Assembly (NCBI GenBank): GCA_022414725.1
Contig: CM039463.1
Span: forward strand, 35,210,553 to 35,274,552
DNA: 64,000 nt
Source of the DNA: Microglena sp. YARC
Taxonomy: Eukaryota; Chlorophyta; Chlorophyceae; Chlamydomonadales; Chlamydomonadaceae
Direction: 5' to 3'
The position numbers and the translations under genes are program-made. This document shows, piece by piece, positions 22,901-36,995 of the stretch (its first letter is position 1; each line of letters opens with the position of its first letter). The notes beneath the pieces are model-generated. The model did not search any database and was not told where the DNA came from. It was given only the letters and a program-made list of their open reading frames with translations.

Positions 22901-25900
22901 GCGGGGGTGACTTGCAGTCATGACCACCGGCCTGATCTGTCTCCAGCCTGGCGGGGGTGACTTGCAAGTCATCCCACCCGGGCCTGATCTGTCTGCGTGG
23001 TGACCTTGCAGTCATCCACCCAGGCCTGATCTGTCTCCACAGGGGTGATTGCAAGTCATCACCCGGCTGATCTGTCTCCAGCCTGAAGGGGTGACTTGCA
23101 AGTCATCACCGGCCTGATCTGTCTGCCTGGGGGGTGACTTGCAATCTCACCCGGGCCATCTGTCTCCAGTTCGGGGGGTGACTTGCAAGTCATCACTGAT
23201 CTGTCTCCAGAACTGTCTGGGGGGTGACTTGCAAGTCATCCACGGGCCTGATCTGTCTCCAGCCCTCGGGGGTGATTGCAAGTCATCCACCCGGCCTGAT
23301 CTGTCTCCAGCTGGCAGGGGTGACTTGCAAGTCATCCACCCGGGCTGATCTGTCTCCACCCTGGCGGGGGTGACTTGAGAGTCTCCAGGCTGATCTGTCT
23401 CCAGAGGGGTGCAAGATCAGCTGTTCCAATTCCACCCCGGAACCACACTCTTGAAGTCTGCATCCAGCCCGTCCTTGATCTGTCTCCAGCCTGGCGGGGG
23501 TGACTTGCAAGTCATCCCCCCGGCCTGATCTGTCTCCAGCTGGCGGGGGTGACTTGCCATCCATCCCACGGGCATATCTGATCTCCAGCCTGGCGGGTGA
23601 CTTGCAGTCATCCACCCCGGCCTGATCTGTCCTCCAGCCTGGCGGGGGTGACTTGGCAATCCAATCTGTCTCCAGCCTGATTGTATCACTTGCAAGTCTT
23701 CCACCCGGGCCTGATCTGTCTCCAGCCTGGCGGGGGTGACCCGGGCCTTCCACCCCGGCCGAATAGGAGAGAGGAGAGATAGTCATTCCATCCGGGCCTG
23801 ATCTGTCTCCAGCCTGGCGGGGGTGACTTGCAAGTCATCCCCCCGGGCCTGATCTGTTCTCCAGCTGGCGGGGGGTGACTTGCAAGTCATCCACCGGGCC
23901 TGATCTCTCCAGCCTGGCGGGGGTGACTTGCAAGTCAATCCACCCGGCCTAATCTGTCTCCAGCCTGGCGGGGGTGGCTTGCAAGTCATCCACCCCGAGC
24001 CTGATCTGTCTCCAGCCTGGCGGGGGGTGACTTGCAAGTCATCCACCCGGCTGATCTGATCTGTCTCCAGCCTGGCGGGGGGGTGACTTGGCAAGTCATC
24101 CACCCCGGCCTGATCTGTTCTCCAGCCTGGCGGGGTGACTTGCAATTCATCCACCCCGGCTGATCTGGTCTCCAGCCTGGCGTGACTTGCAAGTCAATCC
24201 ACCTGGGAGGCCTCTGTCTCCAGGGGGCCTGCATAGGGTGACTTGCCAAGTTACTTCATCCACCCAGGCCTTCCTGATCTGTCTACAGACTGGGCGGGGG
24301 GTCCAGCCTGACCCGGTCTGATCTGTCTCCAGCCTGGCGGGGTGACTTGCAAGTTCATCCACCCGGCCCTGATCTGTCGGTGACTTGGCAAGTTATCACC
24401 CACTTCCAGCCTGGAGGGGGGACTTCAAGTCATCCACCCGGGCCTGATTTGTCTCCAGCCTGGCGGGGTGAACTTGAAAGTCACCGGCCTGATTGTAGCC
24501 CCTTGAAAAAGCCTGAATCTTCTCCCAGCCTGGCGGGGGGTGACTTGCAAGTCATCCACCCGGGGCCTGATCTGTCTCCAGCCTGGCAGGGGGTGACTTG
24601 CAAGTCATACCACCCGGCTGATTGTCCACCGGGGGGTGACGGTCATAACCCTGATCTGTCTCCAGCTGGCGGGGGTGATTAGCCTGTACTCAGCATGCGG
24701 GGGACTTGAAGGCGCGGCCTGGAGTCAAGTTCCACCCCGGCAGCCTGATCTGGCGGGGATCTCCAGAGCCTGGGGGTGACTTGCAAGTCATCCACCCTTG
24801 AAAGTACCACCCCGGCCTGATCTGTCTCCATCGTGTCTGCCTGGCTGGCGGGGTGACTTGCAAGTCATGCCCATCGGTGTCGTCCCCTGGGGCGGGGTGA
24901 GCTGGCGGGGATCACCAGGGCTGAGATTGCAGGTCTTTACCCCAGGCCAGCCTGGCGGGGGTGACTTGCAAGTCACTCCACCCAGGCCTGATCTGTCTCC
25001 AGCCTGGCGGGGGTGACTTGCAAGTCATCCCAACCGGGGCCTGATCTGTCTCCAGCCTGGCGGGGGGTGACGTTTTGCAAGTCATCCACCCGGGCCTGAT
25101 CTGTCTCCAGCGCGTGGCCCGGGGGTGACTGGCGTCTTGGCCACGGGTGAACTGTAGCAGGCGTGGCGGGGGGTGATAGGAAGTCATCCACCCCCCCGGC
25201 CTGATCTGTCTCCAGCCTGCGGGGGTAGGATTGCAAGTTCACCCGGGCCATCACGGGGGTGATTGCAAGTTCGCGACGCCGGCTGGATCCTCCACGGAAC
25301 GGGGGGTGTGGCGGAAGCATGCAGCGCGGGGCCAGTCTGGTGCTCGCAGGGCTGGGGGGGTGACGTGGGCAAGTCATACCGGGACTGATTGTATTCCCTG
25401 GTCGGGGTGACGCATATCCAACGGCTGAGTCTGTGCTCCAGCCATGCGGGGGTGAGCGGTTGTCGGGGATGATGCTGTTCCGCACTTGACGGTGGTGGAG
25501 AAGTCATCCACCCGGGCCCCCTGGCGGGGGATCTGGGCAGTTCTTCCACCGGCTCCAGCCTGGCGGGGGGACAAGTTTACTCATCACCCGGGCTGATTTC
25601 GGGGTGGACAGTGGGGGGGTGACTTGAAAGTCATCAGAGGGCATCTGTTCCCTGGGGGCTGGATCTTGACAAAGTCTCCAGCCTCGGCAGGGTGGGGCCG
25701 GGTGACTTCTGCTCGTAGCCTTGGCAATCCACCCCGCCCTTTGATCTGTCTCCAGCCTGCAGGCGGTGACTTGCAGTCATCCATCCGGCCTGACTCTGTC
25801 GTCAGCCTGAAAGGGGTACTTCCATACCACCCCGAATCTGTCTCCTGATTGTCTCTCAGCCTGGCGGGTGAACTTGCAAGTCATTCCATCTTGCAAGCGG

Positions 25901-28390
25901 GGGGTGATTGTGCAAGCTGTCCTGATCTGTCTCCAGCCCTGCAAAGGGTGACTTGCCAGTATATTTGCTCTGTCCTCCATACAGTCATCCACCCGGGCTG
26001 GGCCTGTGGGGATCTGTCTCCAGTGCAGCGGGGGTGACTTGCAAGCAAGTCAGCTGGCATCCATCACCCAGGCCTGATCTGTCTCCGCCTGCGGGGTGAG
26101 CTTGCAATCATCCCACCGGCCTGATCTATCTCCAGCCGGATGTGGTGACTTTGAAGTGGATTGCGGCCTGCGCACCCCACGCCTGCGGGTCTCACTTCTG
26201 GGTCATAAGATCACCCCGCCTGGATCTGTCTCCAGCCTGGGCGGGGTGACTTGCATCCTCACTTGGGCTGACGGGTCTCCAAGTTTTCACCTGACGATTG
26301 TCTCCAGAAGCCTGGCAGGGGTGACTTGCAAGTCATCCACCCAGGCCTGATCTGTTCTCCAGCCTGGCAGGGGTGACTTGCAAGTCATCCACACCGGGCG
26401 GCTGATGGTGTGGGCTCAGCTGGCGGGGTGACTTGCAAGTCGGGGTGACCCGGGCCTGATCTGTCTCCCAGCCTGCGGGGGGTGACTTGCAAGTCATCGC
26501 CGGGGCTGGGATGTGTCGTCCAGCTGGTGCGGGGATGATTGGCAGGTGGGCGATCAGGGCGGCCCGGCTGACGGAGGTTGTCTCCAGCCTGGCGTCCCAA
26601 AGTCCATGGGCCACGGGGCGGGATCTGTCTCCAGCCTGGCGGGGTGACGTTTGCAGGTCATGGAGCAGCGGGGCTGACTCGCAGGCGCTGGGGGGTGGCT
26701 TGCAAGTATCCCCCGGGGCTGGATGTGGTGTGCAGCTGGTGGGGGGTGGACGGTTGGGGCAGTCATCGCAGCCGGAGTGAGGTTGGTCTCGGCGAGGGGG
26801 GGGGTGGAGTGTGCAAGTGGCACGCCGGGCGTGGATGCTGGTCTCACCTGGGGGAAGGGACGTGTGCGATCGAGTGTGGATTGTCTCCAGCTGGCGGGGG
26901 TGATTGCGAAGTATCCAGCGCCGGGCTGGAAGCCTGGCGGGGGGTCCACCGCGGCGGGGATCGTGTTCAGCCTTGCTGCAGTCGATGCACCGGGGCCTGT
27001 CTGTCTCAGCTGGCGGGGTGATTGCAAGTCTCGGGTCTCAGCACTGCTGATGCAAGTCATCCACCCGGGTGATCTTCTTCAAGCTGGCGGGGGTGACTTG
27101 CAAGTCATCAGCCGTGATTCTGTCTCGCGAGGCCTGGGCGGGGGGGCTTGGCAAGGTGCGGATCGAAGGTCCGGGTGAGGTGGGTGCCTGCAAGTATCAT
27201 CCGGGCTGCTTGGTCTCAGTCATCAAGCCGGCTGATGCTGTCTCAGCCGTGGGCGGGGGGTGGGATGTGGCGGAGAGTATCGCACGGCCGGGGCGTTGGA
27301 GTGGTGTTGCGAGCGGGCCGAGGGTGGCATGGGGATCGCCAGCCGGGCTGGGATCTGTCTCCAGCCGGCGGGTGGTGACTTGCAAGTCATCCAGCCTGGT
27401 GGGTGATTGGAAGAGGTCGGATGCGCACCGGAGGGTGAATGTTCCAAGTGGGGGGGGTACTTTGGCCCATGATTGTTCTTCCAGCCTGGCGGGGGTATTG
27501 CACGTCAATCCATCCCGGCCTGATCTGTTCCAGCCGGCGGGGTTGACCCTTGCAAGTCATCCACCCGGCCCTGATTGTTCTCAGCCCTGCAGTGGGTGAT
27601 TGCAAGTCATGGACTTGAAGGACCCGGGGCCTGAATCTGTGCAGCCTGGGGGGTGGTGAGCGTTGCGAGAGTGTGGATGGTCCACCCGGGCTATGATCTG
27701 TCTCAGCCCTGTGCGGGGGGTGCTTGCCGGAGTCAATCCACTCCGGGCTGAATCTGTCTCCACTGTGCTGCTGGCGCAAGGGGTGACTTGGCAAGTCAAT
27801 CCCGCCGGGCCTGAATCCTGTCTCCGCCTGGCGGGGTGGCTTCAAGTCATCCACCCGAGCTCGCACTTAGACTCTCAGATAGGCGGGGGTACTTGCAAAG
27901 TCATGCACCCGACCTGAACTGTCTCCAGCCCTGGCGGGGTGACTTGCAATTCGATCCACTCCCGGCTGATCTGTCTCAGCGGGGGGGTTGACTTGCAAGT
28001 CATCGCACCGGCCTCTGATCTGTCTGCCTGGCGGGGGGACTTGCCAAGTCATCCACCCGGCTGATTCTGTCTCCAGCCTGCAGCGGGTGATTGCAAGTCC
28101 ATCCTCCGGCCTGATTTGTTCTCCCGCCTGGAAGGGGTGACTTACAGTCATCCACCCGGCCTGAAACTCGTCTCCCACCAGGTGGTGTGACTTGCAATTC
28201 ATTCACCCCGGCCTGATCTGTTCTCCAAGCGCTGGCGGGGTGACTTGCAATTCCATCCACCTGGGCTGATTCTGTCTCCAAACTGGCTGATCTTCTCCAG
28301 CCTGCAGGGGTCATCCCTCCGGCTGATATGTCTCCAGACTGGCGGGGCGTTGACTTGCAAGTCATCTACGGCAGCGTGAAGGCCTGAGTC
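13981..28390. repeat. 51-bp minisatellite mega-array (~14.4 kb, roughly 280 units)
   Basis: The unit is about 51 bp and contains CTGATCTGTCTCCAGCCTGG, a G run of 4-6, the perfect 14-bp palindrome TGACTTGCAAGTCA, and ATCCACCC(G)GGG. Most length changes (49-52 bp) fall in the G run or the CCCGGG joint. Because 51 is 17 codons, both strands show many open frames with 17-residue periods (for example DDLQVTPARLETDQARV on the minus strand). These break at every indel and I do not regard them as genes. Units are nearly identical at about 14.6-22.1 kb. From there to 28.4 kb they become progressively shortened, mutated and interleaved with unrelated bases. Confidence 0.97.
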
Positions 28391-28920
28391 TGTCGGTATG
28401 GCAGGAATGCAACTGGCAGGGGTGGAATTGGGCCAAGATCATAGGCTCGCACGTGACACCAGAGATCAGCGGTGGGATGACTTGCAAGTCGACCTCCGCC
28501 GGAGGTCCTATAGATAGATAGACACCGATCGGCAGGGAGAGCGAGCTGTGGGGGTGCCGTCTGAAGAAGTCATAGCACAGCGGGTGGAACATTGCCTTGC
28601 CAAAGTCAATCCAGAACAGTATTGTGGTACGACGCCCCCGCAGTGGCCAGGCTTGGTGAGAATCAGATCAGGGCCCTGGTGAATGACTTTCAAAGTCACG
28701 GCCAGGTGGAGAAAGATCAGGCCCGGCGACCGTCGGATGAAAACTTCAAGTACACGGCGGGTCTGATTCTGTCATCCCCCTGTAGCGCCAGGCTGGATGC
28801 ACTAGATCGAGCTCGGGGCGGGTGGGGATGGACTGAAGTCAAACCTGGGACCCCGGGGGGGGGGTCGCGGGGCGGGTGTACAAACCTGGCAGATCAATTC
28901 CATCCCTGGCCACACCCCCG
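28391..28920. other. Decayed edge of the minisatellite before the gap
   Basis: Scattered fragments of the 51-bp unit (ACTTGCAAGTC, TGATTCTGTC) are mixed with other sequence up to the Ns. No gene is supported. Confidence 0.6.
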
Positions 28921-29920
28921 NNNNNNNNNNNNNNNNNNNNNNNNNNNNNNNNNNNNNNNNNNNNNNNNNNNNNNNNNNNNNNNNNNNNNNNNNNNNNNNN
29001 NNNNNNNNNNNNNNNNNNNNNNNNNNNNNNNNNNNNNNNNNNNNNNNNNNNNNNNNNNNNNNNNNNNNNNNNNNNNNNNNNNNNNNNNNNNNNNNNNNNN
29101 NNNNNNNNNNNNNNNNNNNNNNNNNNNNNNNNNNNNNNNNNNNNNNNNNNNNNNNNNNNNNNNNNNNNNNNNNNNNNNNNNNNNNNNNNNNNNNNNNNNN
29201 NNNNNNNNNNNNNNNNNNNNNNNNNNNNNNNNNNNNNNNNNNNNNNNNNNNNNNNNNNNNNNNNNNNNNNNNNNNNNNNNNNNNNNNNNNNNNNNNNNNN
29301 NNNNNNNNNNNNNNNNNNNNNNNNNNNNNNNNNNNNNNNNNNNNNNNNNNNNNNNNNNNNNNNNNNNNNNNNNNNNNNNNNNNNNNNNNNNNNNNNNNNN
29401 NNNNNNNNNNNNNNNNNNNNNNNNNNNNNNNNNNNNNNNNNNNNNNNNNNNNNNNNNNNNNNNNNNNNNNNNNNNNNNNNNNNNNNNNNNNNNNNNNNNN
29501 NNNNNNNNNNNNNNNNNNNNNNNNNNNNNNNNNNNNNNNNNNNNNNNNNNNNNNNNNNNNNNNNNNNNNNNNNNNNNNNNNNNNNNNNNNNNNNNNNNNN
29601 NNNNNNNNNNNNNNNNNNNNNNNNNNNNNNNNNNNNNNNNNNNNNNNNNNNNNNNNNNNNNNNNNNNNNNNNNNNNNNNNNNNNNNNNNNNNNNNNNNNN
29701 NNNNNNNNNNNNNNNNNNNNNNNNNNNNNNNNNNNNNNNNNNNNNNNNNNNNNNNNNNNNNNNNNNNNNNNNNNNNNNNNNNNNNNNNNNNNNNNNNNNN
29801 NNNNNNNNNNNNNNNNNNNNNNNNNNNNNNNNNNNNNNNNNNNNNNNNNNNNNNNNNNNNNNNNNNNNNNNNNNNNNNNNNNNNNNNNNNNNNNNNNNNN
29901 NNNNNNNNNNNNNNNNNNNN
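28921..29920. other. Assembly gap, 1,000 N
   Basis: Exactly 1,000 undetermined bases, the size used for scaffold gaps of unknown length. It joins the minisatellite to an unrelated higher-order satellite, so true adjacency is not shown by sequence. Confidence 0.99.
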
Positions 29921-32900
29921 TTTGCCAGCGGGCAGTGTGCTGTTGCTTGGCCTCCTACCTCTCGCGCCTCCGGTGGGCCGCCTTCGCTCTCCCGTGGCCT
30001 CGCTGCTGACCTGGTCTCGCCGCCCCGCGCACTACGCACACGCATTCCATGCCTCAGTGTCACTGCACTTGACGCAGCGTGCGCCGTCTGGGTGGGGTCC
30101 GGGGGCTTTGTATTATATTGGATAGCGTGACTTGTTCACAGAATAATTCGTGAATTCACTGATTAAATGTTCTCATCTGACTTCATTGTTATGTAAGCTT
30201 ATTACTGATCATGACTGTCACGAATGTCCATTCATGACTGTGATGGGAGCTGCATTTTACTCCATCTTCAATCTGTGTGATCTTCCTAACAGCAATGTAC
30301 ACTATTGGACAGTGTACATGCTGAAAGTTTCTGCTTGATGCCACTAGACTTGTCACTAAACTCTCTGACCTTGTACTCACTGATCCGTCTGTTATCGACT
30401 TGTAACCATTTCAATCTGACTCTCAGCTGATGATCTGTCACAGACTCACTACTCACAGACTTACTGAATCACTGACTGATTGAGTCACTTCTTTGGACGT
30501 TCTGCCTATTTTGGGCTCTACTGACTCACTGGATCACATGAAATCAACACTGTCTCACTGACACAATAGACTCCATTGTCTCACTGACTCACTGATTGAA
30601 TTTGACTCAATTCACTGACTCATCGAGTCACTGACTCACTGACTTGATTGACTCATTGACTCACTGGCTTCAATGACTCAATGACACAATTGATATATGG
30701 CGAGTGAGACACCTTACCTGATTCTGCCTATCACTGGACCCAGTCCTGCAGCTACTCACTTAACTTACAGAAACCACTTGGTGAATCACTTGATTGATTT
30801 GTAGTGCAACTCCACTTTGACACTGACTTCAGCTGGAATTCTTTGTCTACACTTGTGGATCACTTTTGCTCGATGTGATTCCCTCACGACATTTTGCATT
30901 GAGTGTGTTGATTGTGAATTCATCTAGCACTGACTTATTCTAGTTTCACTTAGGTGACCTCACTCTATATCTGATTTGAGACCGCACACCGACTCATTTG
31001 ACTAGTCTCTCGTGTGACTCAATTGACTTCAGATGGCACATCTTTACACTATCTGATGATCGCTTGTGACTGCATTGACATTCGACTGACTCTTCTAACT
31101 CACTAACTCACTGACTGATTGTACACTCACTGACATCTAACTGTCACTTACTTGATTTACTAAGCTACGATCTCACTGACTCCTGTGAGCTTCACCTGAC
31201 TCACTGACTCACTGATCTTCACTTTGACTCACTAAATGACATTCAATGATACGACTTTACTGACCTCACTTGGACTCTCTAATCTGATCAGATTTTAGTC
31301 ATGACTGCACTGGCTCAGCTGATCTTCACTAACTCAACAGACTCCATCAGACGCTATAGACTCACCCGAATTCTACAGTGTCTGTATTGAGTCATCTCAC
31401 TCACTGAACTTGATAGGGCGCCTGGTGGCCGTGGCCGTATGAATGCAATTTGAATCCCCAATGTTCAAGTTTTTTTTATTATTTTATAGTGTAGATTGTA
31501 TTGAAATGTTTTTTGTTTGTTTTTATTTTAACTTCGATTTGGATTAGGTTTCATTTCTCGAATTTTGTATATTTTATATTTCGAGTGATTGTTGGATCGA
31601 GTTGATGGCATTCATAATTGCTCTTATTTTTTGTTAATTTCGAATAGGATATATATTCAATTAAATTTGATGGTCATTGAATTCATTGAATGTCGAGATG
31701 TGGTGATAATTGTTTGAAGCTTATTGTTGGGTCTATATAAAGTTTGAACAGAAAGATGGGTTAGATAGTTTTTGAGAGATTAGGGATTGTTTGTGATTTT
31801 AAGCAGTGCTGATACGTTCTAGTTGCAAATTCTTTACGTTGTAGAGTGTTTGGCTGTGTTATTTTAGAGAATTTTGGTATTACATATGAAGGATTGTTAG
31901 ACCTGAATCAGGAGTGCGTGTGGTGTGATTTTTATAGGAATTTTGTAGCAAGGTTATTGCCTGGGCACGTTTTGGGCCCTAGCCCAGTACGTTTTGAACG
32001 CGTACAGTTCCCGTCCTACTGAAACGGGTTTTTTGTGGCAGGGCGTGGTGGCGTGGCTTTTTCTTTCGCACCTGGTTTCCCGCCCGGTGGGCCCTGTGCC
32101 CCCTGCTGCGTCTTGTGCCTCTCCTCGTGTCCCTGCTATCGGTATGGGGCTGGTTGGGTGGTTGTTTTGCGTGTTTCGTTGCACACTGTGCGATCAGCTG
32201 CAGTCACTTGGTTGTTTCTGTTCGTGGGTGGGAGGTGGTTTGTCTATGCACGCGACTGGCCGCGCGTGGTGTTGTGGGTTCCGTGGGCTTATTAAGGGAG
32301 ATGCTGTCTAGCAGTAATATACTGAATCACTGAGTATAGTGACAATATGTTCTCGGTAGCTGACTCATTTGACGTGTATTTGAGCTTATGTGTATCTTGC
32401 GATGGCTGCCTTTTCATCTGTACTGATTGAGCTTTACGTTAAATCGTTCACCTGATTCTGTGCACTTAATCTTTTTGCAAATGCACACTTTGACACACTG
32501 AATCACTGATTCATAACTCACAAACTCACAAGACTCCTGAGCCTCACTAACTCAACAGACCCACTGACTCACAGCCAGTTACTCACAGACTTACTGAAAT
32601 CACTGACTGATTGAGTCACACTGACTCATGTGGCTCCTGACTCACTGGATCACTGAATCCCTGTCTTCACTGACACAAATGACTCATTGTCGCTCACTGA
32701 CTCAACTGATGTGATTGAACTCAATCACGACTTCACTCGATTTCACTGGACTATCACCTATGACTACGATTGATCATTGACTCACTGCATCAATGATGAC
32801 TCAATGACACAATTGAGACACACCTGACTCAGCTGAATTCACATGACTTCACTGACTCACCCGACATTCACGTACTTAGCACAGACTCACTGATCACTTG

Positions 32901-35900
32901 AATTGATTTGAGTCACTCACTCACTGACCTCACTGAATCATTGTCTCACTACTCACTGCTCATATGTCTCAGCTGGCTCACTGGATATGATTGACTCACT
33001 GCACTAATTGAGTCAGCTGAACTCCTAACTGATTGAACGCACCGACTCATGACTCTCTGACTCAATGACTGCAATGGCACACCTTACACACTGAATCACT
33101 GAACTGATTGACTCACTGACTCTCTAACTCACTAACTCACTGACTGATTGTGACTGCACTTGACTCCTCTAAACTCACTTACTGATGTTACTAACCGCTC
33201 ACTGACGTCCTGACTCAACTGACGTCAACTGACTCACTGACTCACTGATCTCACTAAATGACCAATCGCTTACTGACTCACTGACTCACTGATCAGTTTA
33301 GTCATGACTCACTGGCGTCACGACTCACTAACTCCAAGAACTGCACAGACGGCATAGACTCACCGAAGTCACTGACTTGGATTGAGTCCACTCACTCATG
33401 ACTGATTAAGGGCGCCTGGTGGCTGGCGTCCGACAATGAAAATGAATTGAATCCCCTCATTCAGTTTATTTTAATTAATTTTATTGTAATTGTATTGAAT
33501 GTTTGTTTTTATTCTAAATTCGATTTATTCATCCATTTAATTTAATTCGGTGATTTTGGACGCATTCATTGCTTAATTTTTTGTTAATTCGAATAGGACT
33601 TAAATTAAATTAAATTAAATTTGGAATGTATTGAATTTCATTGCAATCGATGGATTGTTGAAGGCTTTGTTGGCTAAAAAGTGACGAAAAGTTATAGTTT
33701 TTGAAGGGTTGTTTGGATTTTAAGCAGTGCTGAACGTTCAATGCAATGCTTACTTGTAGATTGGCTTTATTTAAGAATTTGATAAACAAGAAAAATAGAC
33801 GCAATCAAGAGTCCTGGTTGACTTTTAAAGGAATTTTACAAGTGTATCTCACGTTTGGGCCCAGCCCAGACGTGACGGCTACGTCCCGTCCTAATCTGAA
33901 CGGGTTTTTGCCAGCGGCAGGATGGCGTGGCTTGCTCCTACCCCCCGCCCGGTGGCCCCCGCCCTGCCCCTGCCCCTGCCCAACCCGGTGCTTGTATCCC
34001 AGCCTCACACACCAGCACACGCAGTCACAGGCAGTCAACGGCAAGCAGACGCACGGTCCCTGGGGTAGGCGTCCGTGGGCTTTTATAGGAACTGACTCAC
34101 AGAAATAACTAATCACTGAATCAATGTCTCACTGACTCAATTGACTTATTAACTGATTGACTCCACTGCCTCACTCGACTGATGAGAGTCCTAAAATCAC
34201 TGACTAACAACGTAACACGCAATAGACACTTTGACAGTCACTAAAGTCACTGGATTCCACTAAACATCACTGAACGTCACCGACTCACCTAGCCCCACTC
34301 ACATCACGAGGACCCACTGACTCACAGACTCACTTACTCAAAGACTTACTGAATCACGACTGATTGAGTCACCGACTCATATGGCGTCACTGACTCATGG
34401 ATTCAGCTGAATCTGTCTCACTGAACACAATGACTCATTGTCCACTGACTCACTGATTGATATGACTCATCGCACTGACTCATCGAGTCACTGTCACTGA
34501 CTGATTGACTCATTTGACTCACTGGCTCAATGACTCAATGACACATTGGAAGCTCACATAGACTCCCACTGATTTCACTTGACATCACTCAACTCAACCG
34601 AACCACTAACTTAACAGACCACTGAATCACTGATTGATTGAGTCACTTGTCACTCACTGACGTCAGCTGAATCATTTGTCCTCACTTACTGGACACTGAC
34701 TCATTGGTCTCACTGACTCACTGATTGATTGACTCCACTGACTAATTGAGTCACTGAATCACTAACTGATGACGCACCCGACTCATTGACTCTCTGACTC
34801 AATGAACTCATGGCACACTTACACAACTGACATCACTGACTGATTGATCACTGGACTCTCTAAGCTCTCACCTGAATCACTGACTTGATTGACTCACTGA
34901 CTCTCTACTCACTTACTGATTTACTCACCGACTCACTGCCACTGACTCAGCTGATTCACTGACTCACTGACCACTGACTCACTAAATGACTCATCGACTT
35001 TACTGACTCACTGACTCACTGATCAGGTTTAGTCCATGACTCACTGACTCACCTGAACTCAACTAACCATCACAGACTCACAGACGCATAGACTCAACCG
35101 AATCACTGACTGATTTGAGTCACTGGCCACTCACTGACTGATTAAGGGCGCCTGGTGGCGCTCCCGAATGAATGAATTGTAATCCTCAATATCAGTTATT
35201 TTTAATGTAATTTTATTGTAATTGTATTGAATGTTGTTTTATTTTAATTCGATTTTAATTCATTTCAATTTAATTTAAATTCGAGTGATTTTTGGATGGC
35301 ATTCAATTGCGCTTTTATTATTTTTGGTCAAAACTTCGAATAGATTAAATTAAATTAAATTTGATGTATTGAATTTCATTGAATCGATGGAAGGTGTTGA
35401 AGCTTTGTTGGCAATAAAGAAGTGACGAAAAGATTATAGTTTTTTTTGAGGAGACGTGCTGAAACGTTCAATCAAACGACGCAGGCAATGCCTTACATTG
35501 TAGGAATTAGTGCGTTTATTTGTTAAGAATTTGAATACAAGAAAACTGAGCCAATGCAGGAGACTGGTGTGCATATGTTTAAGGAAGTTTTAACTAAGGT
35601 ATCTGTCTCACGTTTTTTGTGCCCAGCCCACAGACTGAACGGTAGTCTCCCCCGTCCTATGAACGGTTTTTTGCCAGCGGAGGTGGCGTGGCTTGCTCCT
35701 ACCCGCCGGTGGGGGCCCCCGCCCTGCCCCTGCCCCCGCCCCCCGCAACGCACACGCAGTCCACGCACACGCCACGGCAGCTGGGGGTGGGGTCGTGGGC
35801 TTATTATAGGAACTGACTCAACAGAATGAACTGAATCACTGAATCAATGTCTCACTGACTCATTGACTATAACTACTGATTGACTCACTGCCTACTGACT

Positions 35901-36479
35901 GATTGACTCACGTAACCACTGACTCACTAAGCGCAATGCACTTTGACACACGATCACGTGATTCAACTGACTGTCACTGACTCACCGACTCACTAACTTA
36001 CAGACTCACTCGATCAGCCTCGATTGATTGAGTCACTACACTCACTGTTCTTTTCTGATATCATTGTCTCACTTACTCCTGACCTGCTATTGTCTCACTG
36101 ACTCACTGAATTGATTATGACTCCAACTGACATAATTGAGTCACTGACTCACTAATGATTTTGACGCAACCGACTCATTGACTCCTCTGACTCAATTGAC
36201 TCAATGGGCACACTTACACACTGAATCATTGACTGAATGAGACCCACGGTGAACTCACTAACATCACAGACTCCACAGACTCACTGGCTCACTTGAAATT
36301 AATTGAAGCAACTGTCTCCACGACTCAACGACTGATTGTCTCAACAGACTCACTGACTGATTGTCCTCAACGGGAAACTCACTGATGATTTGATTGACCA
36401 CTAACGCATGAGTCACTGACATCAATGACTGAATGGCACACTAACACATGATCACTGATTCACTAACTCGCTGACTTGC

Positions 36480-36995
36480 TGACTGCCGCTCCACACTAAA
36501 GATTACTAAGCACTACAGCTAACTCCAGTCAAGAGAAGAGCACAATTGCCACCATACAAAGCTCCGAGTAGAGCCAGACCTATTACGATCACTATGAATC
36601 ACACGCATTTTAACGGAACTTGCTAATTTCTCGCCAGGTTTCGTAAAAGTGAAAATCTCGAACCCCCTCGTAATATGTCATGAGGACCCTTAGTTAAAGT
36701 TTGTCTAATCATGCTAAAGCCATTTTAGCGAAGCCATTAGCAAATTACGAGGGGGGTTGCGTAAATCGAGAAATTCCCGATAGCTCTGGCGTTACGCAAA
36801 GACCTATGATCAATTTACGAACTGGATTCATCCCCAAAGCATTTTACAAAGCCTATGTGAAGCAAATTACGAAAACTGGATTTCATCCCAAATTGGTACG
36901 ATTTCCTTCCAACATCCGCGGGGAATTCGGAACTACAGCTTATCGAATACGAAGTAAACCCTGTACCCAAAACCCATTAATTCCAAAAGTCAAGA
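36480..36995. other. Unique-looking insert inside the TGACTCA satellite
   Basis: About 500 bp without the satellite motif interrupts the array. It contains TTACGAGGGGGGTTGCG and several TTTACGAA/AATTACGA words. A related sequence with GGGGGGTTCGTAGCAATTTT lies at about 40,860-41,080. One frame (36701-37003, plus) is open for 100 codons but unrecognised. A dispersed repeat is the likely explanation. Confidence 0.5.

Noticed and set aside
13981..28390. CRISPR array or a family of 17-residue-repeat proteins
   Set aside because: Repeats are directly adjacent with no unique spacers, in a eukaryotic context. The open frames are broken by every 1-bp indel and exist in many frames at once.
28592..30130. 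Long open frames across 28.6-30.1 kb
   Set aside because: Most of their length is the 1,000-N gap.
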